A stretch of DNA of 64,000 nt. Origin: Sphingomonas spermidinifaciens (GTDB lineage: Bacteria > Pseudomonadota > Alphaproteobacteria > Sphingomonadales > Sphingomonadaceae). The stretch is from the NCBI RefSeq assembly GCF_002351485.1, contig NZ_NWMW01000001.1:496001-560000 (forward strand). Reading direction: 5' to 3'. Positions 1-7,197 of this stretch are shown here, one piece after another. Each line of letters starts with the position of its first letter. Positions within the stretch are counted from its first letter, which is position 1. The notes beneath the pieces were generated by a model, which saw nothing but the letters and a program-made list of their open reading frames with translations, was not told the DNA's origin and ran no database searches. Position numbers and translations under genes: made by a program.

Positions 1-80
1 TCGGCCTGCTCATTCACGCCCATTTCGAGAGCGCACGGAGAGCCGAAAGCGATTTCGCAGCGCAGGGGGATGACGACTAA
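1..80 (+). CDS. C-terminal end of an upstream gene, unidentified
   Basis: Reading from base 3, an open frame runs into the window and stops at TAA 78-80, giving about 25 residues that end in the acidic tail QGDDD. The stop overlaps the ATG of the next small gene (TAATG), so it is very probably the previous member of the same operon. Too little is present to name it. In related genomes a DUF4178 protein often accompanies DUF350 and aminopropyltransferase genes, so that is the first candidate, but this is inference. Confidence 0.45.
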   Translation, partial: GLLIHAHFESARRAESDFAAQGDDD

Positions 81-244
81 TGCGCACGCCGATCTTTCTC
101 TACGGCCTCTGGTGCCTTGGTATCGTCGGGCTGTTCATGGTCGCCAGCAACTATGCCTGGTCGCCCTTCGCCGATGGGCGCGCCGGTCCGCGTGGTACGG
201 GCGGCGGCGGCGTCATCTTTGTCGGCGGACCCAATCACAAATAA
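80..244 (+). CDS. Small single-span membrane protein (54 aa)
   Basis: The ATG at 80 overlaps the stop of the upstream gene and has a GGGGG ribosome-binding stretch about 10 bases before it. The product is 54 residues: a hydrophobic segment at about residues 4-23, then a Gly-rich tail ending GGPNHK. The overlap upstream and the 11-base gap to DUF350 place it inside the polyamine/DUF350 operon. I do not recognise the family. The role is unknown; a small membrane partner of DUF350 is the simplest guess. Confidence 0.6.
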   Translation: MRTPIFLYGLWCLGIVGLFMVASNYAWSPFADGRAGPRGTGGGGVIFVGGPNHK

Positions 245-255
245 GGGGATTTCGG

Positions 256-468
256 ATGGTCACCTCGCTCGCAACCTTCCTCAACACCTTGCTCTATGCC
301 GGCGTCGGCATCTTCGTATTCCTCGTCGGCTTCTTCATTCTGGACAAGTTGACGCCCGGGAAGCTCTGGGCCGAGATTCACGACCAGCGGAACATCGGCG
401 TGGCGATCGTCGCCGGCGCCATGGCGCTGGGGCTTGCGATCATCGTCGCCGCGGCCATTCATGGCTGA
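256..468 (+). CDS. DUF350 family membrane protein
   Basis: This is a 70-residue protein with two hydrophobic segments (about residues 9-30 and 47-68) separated by a short polar loop carrying KLTPGKLWAEI, the usual shape of one DUF350 (YjfL-type) repeat. AGGGG lies 7 bases before the ATG at 256. Its last 8 bases overlap the aminopropyltransferase start, so the two are translationally coupled. DUF350 proteins are inner-membrane proteins of unknown function; in E. coli, yjfL lies near a glutathionylspermidine synthase-like gene (yjfC), another link to polyamines. The family call is fairly sure, the function is not known. Confidence 0.8.
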   Translation: MVTSLATFLNTLLYAGVGIFVFLVGFFILDKLTPGKLWAEIHDQRNIGVAIVAGAMALGLAIIVAAAIHG

Positions 469-1990
469 TGCCGACCCGCAATCGCGCGGCAAGGTGACGG
501 CACCGGCGGGGGCGCTCCTCGTCTCGGCCTTCGTCGTCGCGACGTGCGGGCTGGTCTACGAACTCCTCGCTTCGACGATCGCTAGCTATCTGCTGGGCGA
601 CAGCGTCACGCAGTTCTCGACCGTCATCGGCGCCTATCTGTTCGCGATGGGCATCGGGTCGTGGTGCTCGCGCTATGTGAAGCGCGGCGAGCTTCGTCTG
701 TTCGTGCGCACCGAACTGCTGATCGCGGTGATCGGCGGCTGCTCGGCGGCGCTCCTCTTCATGCTCTTTCCCCTGATCGAGCATTTCCGCGTCGCACTCT
801 ACGGCATCGTCCTCGCGATCGGCTTCCTCGTCGGGCTCGAAATCCCCCTTCTCATCCGCATCCTCAAGGACTTCGACTTCCGCGAAACGGTGTCGAGCGT
901 CCTCACCTTCGACTATGTCGGCGCACTCGCCGCGTCGCTGCTCTTCCCGCTCGTGCTGATGCCGCAGCTCGGCATGATCCGCACGGGCTTCGCGTTCGGG
1001 ATCGCCAATGCCGGCGTCGCCCTCGCGCTGCTCCTGGCCTTGCCGCGCGGCCGGCGGATGCGCGGCGAGGTCGCGGCAGCGGTGGTCATCCTCGCGCTCC
1101 TCGCCGCCGGCTTCGCCGCCTCCGACCGGCTCCAGCGCTGGGGCGAGCAGGCGAGCTATGGCGAGCCCGTCGTCTATGCGCGCTCCAGCCGCTTCCAGCG
1201 CCTCGTCCTCACCCGAAAGGACGACGATCTCCGACTCTATCTCAACGGCAATCTGCAATTCTCCGCGCGCGACGAATATCGTTATCACGAGGCGCTGGTG
1301 AAGCCCGTGCTCGGCCGCGTCGCAAACCCGGCCAGCGTGCTGATCCTCGGTGGCGGCGACGGGTTGGCCGCGCGCGAGGTGTTCCGCGATCCCGCCGTCC
1401 GGCGCGTGACGCTCGTCGATCTCGATCCGGAGATGACGGCGCTCTTCCGCGACACCCCCGCGCTCGCCGCGCTCAATCGCGGCTCGCTGTCCGACCTGCG
1501 CATGACCGTCATCAACGCCGACGCCTTCCGATGGGCGCGCGAGGCGAAGGGGCGGTATGATGCAATCATCGTCGATTTCCCCGATCCGGTCGATTACTCG
1601 GTGGGCAAGCTCTATACCGACAGCTTCTACGCGCAGGTCCGCCGCCTGCTCGCGCCGGATGGCATGATGGTGGTGCAGTCGACCTCGCCCTTGGTCGCGC
1701 CCGATGCATATTGGACGATCGCGACGACGCTGGAGGCGGTGGGGTTCGCGACTAGGGGCTATCACGCCTATGTGCCGAGCTTCGGCGAATGGGGCTTCAC
1801 CCTCGCCGGGTTGCGGCCGATCCCGGTGCGCGCGCGGCTGACGCCAGGCCGCTTCGTCACCGCGGCCAGCGAGCCACAGATGTTCGCCTTCCCCCCCGAC
1901 ATGGCGCGTCGCCCGGTCGAGGTGAACCGGCTCGACAACCAGGCGCTGGTGCGTGTGTTCGACGCCGCGTGGAGCCGGTATGAAAGCTGA
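461..1990 (+). CDS. Membrane-anchored polyamine aminopropyltransferase (spermidine synthase-like)
   Basis: This 509-residue protein has an N-terminal half of hydrophobic helices (about residues 15-215) and a C-terminal spermidine synthase fold. The SAM-binding motif GGGDG is at about 297-301, followed by VDLDP, and the catalytic aspartate is in DFPDP at about residue 372 (DSTDP in classical SpeE). It should transfer an aminopropyl group from decarboxylated SAM, which the speD product downstream would supply, to an amine near the inner membrane. The acceptor is unknown. I chose the ATG at 461 because it overlaps DUF350 by 8 bases; an upstream in-frame start at 434 would lie within DUF350. Its own stop lies inside the start of the next gene. 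Confidence 0.88.
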   Translation: MADADPQSRGKVTAPAGALLVSAFVVATCGLVYELLASTIASYLLGDSVTQFSTVIGAYLFAMGIGSWCSRYVKRGELRLFVRTELLIAVIGGCSAALLFMLFPLIEHFRVALYGIVLAIGFLVGLEIPLLIRILKDFDFRETVSSVLTFDYVGALAASLLFPLVLMPQLGMIRTGFAFGIANAGVALALLLALPRGRRMRGEVAAAVVILALLAAGFAASDRLQRWGEQASYGEPVVYARSSRFQRLVLTRKDDDLRLYLNGNLQFSARDEYRYHEALVKPVLGRVANPASVLILGGGDGLAAREVFRDPAVRRVTLVDLDPEMTALFRDTPALAALNRGSLSDLRMTVINADAFRWAREAKGRYDAIIVDFPDPVDYSVGKLYTDSFYAQVRRLLAPDGMMVVQSTSPLVAPDAYWTIATTLEAVGFATRGYHAYVPSFGEWGFTLAGLRPIPVRARLTPGRFVTAASEPQMFAFPPDMARRPVEVNRLDNQALVRVFDAAWSRYES

Positions 1991-3584
1991 CCGGCGCGGC
2001 GCCCTACTCGGCCTGGGCACGGGCGCGGCGGCGCTGGCGGGCGGCGGCGCAGCGCTTGCGTTTCGTGAGCCGCCGCTGCCGCCGGGGCCGCTCTCCGGGG
2101 CAGACCTGTCGCGGGGACACCGGCTGCGGCAGGGCAAGTTCCCCGCCCCCTCGCGCGAGGAGCATGTCGGCCTCGTCATCGCCGGTGGCGGCATTGCCGG
2201 GCTGTCCGCCGGCTGGGCGCTGGCCGAGGCGGGATATGACGACTTCGCGCTCCTCGAACTCGAGGATGAGGCGGGCGGCAATGCGCGCAGCGGGCGCAAT
2301 GCCGTCAGCGCCTATCCGCTCGGCGCGCATTACCTGCCCATCCCCAATCGCGAGGCGGCGGCGCTGCGCCACATGCTCGAGCGGATGGGGATCATTACGG
2401 GCACGGCGGACGGCCTGCCTGTCTACGACCCGATGCAGCTGTGCGCCGATCTCCAGGAACGGCTGCTGTGGCGCGGTAAGTGGCAGGAGGGACTGGTTCC
2501 ACGCACCGGGCTGACCGTAAAGGACAGAGCCGACCTTGCCGCGTTCGATGCGGAAATGACGCGCGCCACCGCGGCGATTGGCAACGACGGCAAGCCGGCA
2601 TTTGCGACGCCGACCGCCTACAGCTCCGCCGACCCGGCGTGGCGCGCGCTCGATCGCCAGAGCTTCGCCGCATGGCTCGACGCGCGCGACCTCACCTCGC
2701 CGGTACTGCGCGCGCATGTCCGCTACGCGATGCGCGACGATTACGGGACTGAGCCCGAGCATGTGTCCGCCTGGGCCGGTATGCATTACTGGGCGGGGCG
2801 GCGCGGCTTCGCCGCACCCCACGTCGCGGACAACGTACTCACCTGGCCCGGCGGGAACGGGCACCTCGCCGGGCTGATGGCGAGTCGCCTCGGGAATCGC
2901 ATCCGCGCAGGCCGCATCGTCCACGCCGTCACCCGCACCGGCGAAGGCGTCGCGATCGACAGCTTCGACGTGGCTCGGGGCGAGAGCGTGCGCACGCACG
3001 CCCGGGGGGCGATCCTCGCCATGCCGCTGTTCGTGACCGCGCGCTTGGTGCCAGAGGTCGATGCGACGGCCTGCACCTACGCCCCCTGGATCGTCGCAAA
3101 CGTCACCGTTGCACAACCACCGCGCGGGGCCGGCGTGCCGCTCGCCTGGGACAATGTGTCCTCGACCAGCGAGTCGCTCGGCTATGTCGTCGCCACGCAT
3201 CAGGATGTCGCGGCGTCGGCCGGGGCGACGGTGCTGAGCTGGTACCTGCCGCTTTCGGACATGGCCCCGGCGAGCGCCCGCCGGCTGATGCTCGAACGCC
3301 CCGCCGACGAGTGGAAGCGGATCGTCCGCGACGACCTGCTCGCCATGCATCCCGAGCTCGAGATCGGCGAGATCGCGCTGTGGCGTTGGGGCCATGCGAT
3401 GATTCGGCCGACGCCGGGCTATGTCTGGGGCGCCGCCCCGCGCCACCGGACCGAGCTGCCGCTGTTCCTCGCCCACAGCGACCTGTCCGGCCTGTCGCTG
3501 TTCGAGGAAGCGCATTTCCACGGGGTGCAGGCGGCAGAGGCAGCGATGACGACGCTCGGCCACGCACACGCGAGCCTGATATGA
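1980..3584 (+). CDS. FAD-dependent amine oxidase-like protein with Tat-type signal
   Basis: The product is 534 residues. Residues 5-6 are a twin arginine (ADRRGALLG) followed by a Gly/Ala-rich hydrophobic stretch to about residue 30, which resembles a Tat signal. The dinucleotide-binding motif GGGIAGLSAG comes next, with an ELEDEAGGNA segment as in flavin amine oxidases, and a C-terminal EEAHFHGVQAAEAA segment typical of the FAD-binding end of that family. It overlaps the aminopropyltransferase by 11 bases and speD by 4 bases (ATGA). Context suggests it oxidises a polyamine-type product, perhaps in the periplasm. The substrate is inferred, and export is only suggested by the N-terminus. Confidence 0.8.
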   Translation: MKADRRGALLGLGTGAAALAGGGAALAFREPPLPPGPLSGADLSRGHRLRQGKFPAPSREEHVGLVIAGGGIAGLSAGWALAEAGYDDFALLELEDEAGGNARSGRNAVSAYPLGAHYLPIPNREAAALRHMLERMGIITGTADGLPVYDPMQLCADLQERLLWRGKWQEGLVPRTGLTVKDRADLAAFDAEMTRATAAIGNDGKPAFATPTAYSSADPAWRALDRQSFAAWLDARDLTSPVLRAHVRYAMRDDYGTEPEHVSAWAGMHYWAGRRGFAAPHVADNVLTWPGGNGHLAGLMASRLGNRIRAGRIVHAVTRTGEGVAIDSFDVARGESVRTHARGAILAMPLFVTARLVPEVDATACTYAPWIVANVTVAQPPRGAGVPLAWDNVSSTSESLGYVVATHQDVAASAGATVLSWYLPLSDMAPASARRLMLERPADEWKRIVRDDLLAMHPELEIGEIALWRWGHAMIRPTPGYVWGAAPRHRTELPLFLAHSDLSGLSLFEEAHFHGVQAAEAAMTTLGHAHASLI

Positions 3585-3949
3585 CGCCCCCGCCCCCCTA
3601 TGACGGCGTTCACCTGATCGCTGATCTGGTCGGCGGGTCGGGCCTCGACGACCCCGCGCTGGTGGAGCGGGCGCTGCGCGAGGCGGCAGCGGTCGCGCGA
3701 GCGACCCTCATCGAGCTGCGCCTCCACGCCTTCGGGCCGGGACAGGGGATCACCGGCGTCGCGCTGCTCGCCGAGTCGCACATCTCGATCCATTCTTGGC
3801 CCGAGCATGGCTATGCGGCAGTCGATATCTTCGTCTGCGGCCGAAGGTGCGATCCCGATGCGGCGCTGGCGGCGCTGGTCGAGGTCCTGGGAGCGCGGGT
3901 ACAGCACGAGCGGCGGATCGCGCGCGGGTTCGGGGTGATGCCCGCCTGA
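3581..3949 (+). CDS. speD: S-adenosylmethionine decarboxylase proenzyme
   Basis: This is a 122-residue bacterial class-1b AdoMet decarboxylase. The self-cleavage site is visible at E65-S66 in ESHISIHSWPE; S66 would become the pyruvoyl group. H71 and C86 (in FVCG) sit at the same spacings (+5, +20) as the processing histidine and catalytic cysteine of the Thermotoga enzyme. It makes decarboxylated SAM, the aminopropyl donor for the transferase two genes upstream. The ATG at 3581 overlaps the oxidase stop by 4 bases. It is the last gene of the operon and converges on the UdgX gene 37 bases away. Confidence 0.93.
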   Translation: MTPPPPYDGVHLIADLVGGSGLDDPALVERALREAAAVARATLIELRLHAFGPGQGITGVALLAESHISIHSWPEHGYAAVDIFVCGRRCDPDAALAALVEVLGARVQHERRIARGFGVMPA

Positions 3950-3986
3950 CCGCCCTCACGTACCCCGGCAAAAGCCCAGGGCGCGG

Positions 3987-5390
3987 TCAGCCGATGTACG
4001 CCGCCGCGTTCCGCAAATCCTCGACGAACCGCGCAAATTCGGCCTCCGCCGCCGCCTTGTCCGGCAGACGCAGCAGAAAGCTCGGGTGCACCGTGATCCA
4101 CCCCTCGCCGCCATCCGCCAGCGCGATCGGCCGCCCGCGCTCGCGCGAGATCGTCACCGTTCTTCCCGTCAACGACCGCGCCGCCGTGGCGCCCAGCGCC
4201 ACCGTCAGCTTGGGCGTCAGCAGCATCCGCTCCTGCTCTATCCACCAGCGACAGGCATCGATCTCGCCCGCATCGGGCTTGGCGTGGATGCGGCGCTTGC
4301 CGCGCGGCTCGAACTTGAAATGCTTGACGGCATTGGTGACATAGACGGCCGTGCGGTCGATCCCCGCCTCGCCCATTGCCCGGTCGAACACCTGTCCCGC
4401 CGGACCCACAAAGGGCCGGCCCGACAGATCCTCCTGATCGCCCGGCTGCTCGCCGACGAACATCAGGCGCGCATCGAGCGGCCCCTCGCCGAACACCGTC
4501 TGCGTGGCCGGCTTGTAGAGGGGGCAGCGGGTGCAGCCCATCGCCTCCTCGCGCAGCGCCTTCCACGCGCCCTCGACATTGCCGCCGGGCGTGGCCGCGC
4601 GTGCCGTCTCGATCATCGCCGTCTCCCGCGCCCGCGCGCCCGCGACCAGTTCGCCGACCAGCGCCGTCTCGGGCATGTTCTTCCAGTATTTGCGCGGCAT
4701 CTCGCGCAGCATCGCCCCGACCTTCAGCCGCGCGGGGTTGAAGATCGACGCGTAGTAAGTCTTCCACACCGCCTCGATCGGATCGCCGTCGGGCGCATCG
4801 GCCTTCACCGCCCCCGGCCCCTCGCGCAGCGTTTCGGTATCCCAGTGCAGCGACACCTCGGGCGACAGGATCGACCAGCGCATCGTGTTGAACCGGTTGA
4901 CGAAGAAGGCGGCATTGGCGCGGACGATATGATGCTCGGGCTCGAACCACGCCACGAACCGCTCTTCCCCGTCATCAGCGACTTCGCGGAAACGGAGGAA
5001 TGCCCGCATCTTGTGGATGTCGCGCCGCACCGCCTTGGCCATCTCGTCGAGGCGGCGGCGTGCCGGGTCGGCGCGATCGTCGATCAGCCGGGGCTGCTCG
5101 ATCAGCCGGACGAGCATCGCGTAAAGGCGCGCGAACCGCTCGGGATCGCTGTGCAGCACGACGTCGCGAGCCAGATCGACGAATGCCTTGGGCACACGGA
5201 ATGCCGGTGGCGGCGCGGGCGGCGGCGGGTCGATCGAGGGCGGCGCCTCCGCGAACAGGTCGGCCGCATGTCCCGCCACCTGCCAGATCACGCGATCGGG
5301 CGGCACCCGCTCGGTTGCGAGCATCCGCGCGGCATCTCGCCACCCCTCGAAATCGTCGGGGGCGTCGAGACGCGCGACGCGAATGCCCAT
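3987..5390 (-). CDS. DUF4130-UdgX fusion, uracil-DNA crosslinking protein
   Basis: This 467-residue protein has two domains. The N-terminal part, to about residue 240, looks like DUF4130 (it ends near PRKYWKNMPE). The C-terminal part is a UdgX uracil-DNA glycosylase: GEQPGDQED, the CTRC pair for the iron-sulfur cluster, the KRRIH loop at 365-369 and the HPSFLLR motif. In characterised UdgX the loop histidine (H369 here) forms a covalent bond with the deoxyribose after uracil removal. It is first described as a repair or lesion-marking protein. It lies 9 bases downstream of the hemerythrin gene, on the same strand as the radical SAM gene with which this family is known to co-occur. Confidence 0.92.
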   Translation of the reverse strand: MGIRVARLDAPDDFEGWRDAARMLATERVPPDRVIWQVAGHAADLFAEAPPSIDPPPPAPPPAFRVPKAFVDLARDVVLHSDPERFARLYAMLVRLIEQPRLIDDRADPARRRLDEMAKAVRRDIHKMRAFLRFREVADDGEERFVAWFEPEHHIVRANAAFFVNRFNTMRWSILSPEVSLHWDTETLREGPGAVKADAPDGDPIEAVWKTYYASIFNPARLKVGAMLREMPRKYWKNMPETALVGELVAGARARETAMIETARAATPGGNVEGAWKALREEAMGCTRCPLYKPATQTVFGEGPLDARLMFVGEQPGDQEDLSGRPFVGPAGQVFDRAMGEAGIDRTAVYVTNAVKHFKFEPRGKRRIHAKPDAGEIDACRWWIEQERMLLTPKLTVALGATAARSLTGRTVTISRERGRPIALADGGEGWITVHPSFLLRLPDKAAAEAEFARFVEDLRNAAAYIG

Positions 5391-5399
5391 GCGGCCGGT

Positions 5400-5876
5400 T
5401 TACTCGCGATCGTCGCCGGGCTCGTTCGCCTCGGCCATTTCGAGCTCCCTCGGCTTGCGCGCCTCGAACACCTTCGCCAGCCGAGTGACCTCGGCATCGT
5501 CAAGGTCCTCGGCCGCCTCGGGGAACATCTCTTCCTCTTCCTCGTCGATGTGATGCTCGTAGCGATGGCGCATCGCGTCGAACTTTTCCTTCCACTCGTC
5601 CGACGCGGGGTCGAGCTCGACCATCTCCTCGAAGAAGTCGTCGATCTCCTTGTGCTCAGACACCGAATGGCGCGCCTCGTCGCGCAGGTCGGGCTTGGCG
5701 AGCATCGTCGCGTACAGCGACTCCTCCTCTGCCGCGGCATGCGCCGTAACTTCGACGCGGAACTGCTCGAACAGGTCGGCGCGCTTGCCCTCATCGGCGG
5801 CGTCGATCTGCTTCAGGAGCTGGCGGTGGAGGTCGTGATCCTTCTTCAGGTCGGCGAAGATCTTGGCATCGGCCAT
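5400..5876 (-). CDS. Hemerythrin (HHE) domain protein
   Basis: This 158-residue, very acidic protein has the hemerythrin-like diiron pattern: HDLHR near the N-terminus, HAAAEEE in the middle, SEHKEID, and HRYEHHIDEEEEEMFP towards the C-terminus. Such proteins bind oxygen, NO or iron, or repair iron centres. An in-frame start at 5978 exists, but the ATG at 5876 begins exactly at the conserved domain and I prefer it. It lies between the UdgX and radical SAM genes, so it may protect or service the iron-sulfur enzymes on either side; that role is inference. Confidence 0.85.
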   Translation of the reverse strand: MADAKIFADLKKDHDLHRQLLKQIDAADEGKRADLFEQFRVEVTAHAAAEEESLYATMLAKPDLRDEARHSVSEHKEIDDFFEEMVELDPASDEWKEKFDAMRHRYEHHIDEEEEEMFPEAAEDLDDAEVTRLAKVFEARKPRELEMAEANEPGDDRE

Positions 5877-5949
5877 GGGCAATTCCTTGAGCGGGAGTTC
5901 GCCAGGTCCAACCCGCCAGCCGCGTGGGCGTTTCACCTGCGAACCGCTA

Positions 5950-7197
5950 TCATGCCGCAAAGAGTTCGAGCTGCTCACGCTTCGGCGCGACGAGCGGTTT
6001 CAGGTCGGCCCGGTCAGTCAGCATCACCGGCCGCCAGCCCTCTGCGACGATGAACGGCCGCACCTTGGCGACCGAGACCGTCAGCCGGCCCACGTCATCA
6101 AGCGCAAGCCGTCGCCACTTCCGGGCCTTGAGGATCGAATTGACTGCCTTCACGCCAAGACCGGGCACCCGCAGCAGGTCCTCGCGCGGCGCGCGGTTGA
6201 CGTCGACGGGGAAACGCTCGCGAAACTTGAGCGCCCAGGCAAGTTTGGGGTCGATATCGAGCGGCATCATGCCCGTCGCAGGATCGGCCGCCGCGGCGAC
6301 CTCGCCCGGCGCATAGTCGTAGAAGCGCATCAGCCAGTCGGACTGATAGAGCCGATGCTCGCGCATCAAGGGCGGGCGTTGGAGCGGCAGCACCGCGCTC
6401 GCCTCGGGAATCGGGCTGAATGCGGAATAGTAGACGCGGCGCAGGCTGAACCGGTGGTAGAGCGTTGCCGCCTTGGTCACGATGTCACGGTCGGTGGCGG
6501 CGTCGGCCCCCACGATCATCTGTGTCGACTGACCGGCAGGGGCGAAGCGCGGGGCAGAGCGATAGCGCTTGCGCGCATCGGCGGTGTCGACGATCGCGGT
6601 CTTCATGTCGCGCATCGCCCCCTCGATCCGCGTCGCCGATTTCTCGGGGGCCAGCCGGGTGAGGCCCGGCACCGTCGGCAGTTCGACATTGATCGACACG
6701 CGATCGGCGTGCAGCCCCGCGAGCCGAACCAGCTCGAGATCGGCGTCAGGGATCGTCTTGAGGTGAATGTAGCCGCGGAACTGGTGATCCTCACGCAGCG
6801 ATCGCGCCACCTCGACGATCTGCTCCATCGTGTAATCGGGCGAACGAATGATGCCCGAAGACAGGAACAATCCCTCGATATAGTTGCGCTTGTAGAAGCT
6901 CATCGTCAGCGCGACGACCTCCTGCGCCGTAAATCGCGCGCGGCGGACGTTCGAGGACTTGCGGTTGATGCAGTAATGACAATCGAAGATGCAGCTGTTG
7001 GTCAGCAGAATTTTCAGAAGGCTGATGCATCGGCCGTCGGGCGCATAGGCATGGCAGATTCCCATCCCCTCGGTCGAACCGATCCCCTTGCCGCCGGCCG
7101 AGTTGCGCTTGGTCGTGCCCGACGATGCGCAGGAGGCGTCGTACTTTGCCGCGTCCGCCAGGATGCCGAGTTTCTCACGAACGTCGAGCTGCGCCAT
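5950..7197 (-). CDS. Putative DNA modification/repair radical SAM protein
   Basis: The 415-residue product carries the radical SAM CX3CX2C motif at C69, C73 and C76 (CIFDCHYC). A C-terminal helix-hairpin-helix-like stretch follows (LLRVPGLGVKAVNSIL). This matches the family annotated as putative DNA modification/repair radical SAM (TIGR03916), which is known to travel with UdgX and DUF4130. The chemical reaction is not established. I start it at the ATG at 7197 because the following residues match the conserved N-terminus; this gives a 23-base overlap with the upstream gene. It is the first of the three repair-set genes in transcription order. Confidence 0.88.
   Translation of the reverse strand: MAQLDVREKLGILADAAKYDASCASSGTTKRNSAGGKGIGSTEGMGICHAYAPDGRCISLLKILLTNSCIFDCHYCINRKSSNVRRARFTAQEVVALTMSFYKRNYIEGLFLSSGIIRSPDYTMEQIVEVARSLREDHQFRGYIHLKTIPDADLELVRLAGLHADRVSINVELPTVPGLTRLAPEKSATRIEGAMRDMKTAIVDTADARKRYRSAPRFAPAGQSTQMIVGADAATDRDIVTKAATLYHRFSLRRVYYSAFSPIPEASAVLPLQRPPLMREHRLYQSDWLMRFYDYAPGEVAAAADPATGMMPLDIDPKLAWALKFRERFPVDVNRAPREDLLRVPGLGVKAVNSILKARKWRRLALDDVGRLTVSVAKVRPFIVAEGWRPVMLTDRADLKPLVAPKREQLELFAA

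Noticed and set aside
440..2299. A 619-residue minus-strand frame opposite the aminopropyltransferase
   Set aside because: His/Arg/Glu-rich composition typical of the reverse complement of a GC-rich gene; the plus strand has the spermidine synthase motifs.
5877..5978. Longer start for the hemerythrin gene
   Set aside because: The extra 34 residues are polar and do not match the family; the ATG at 5876 sits at the domain start.
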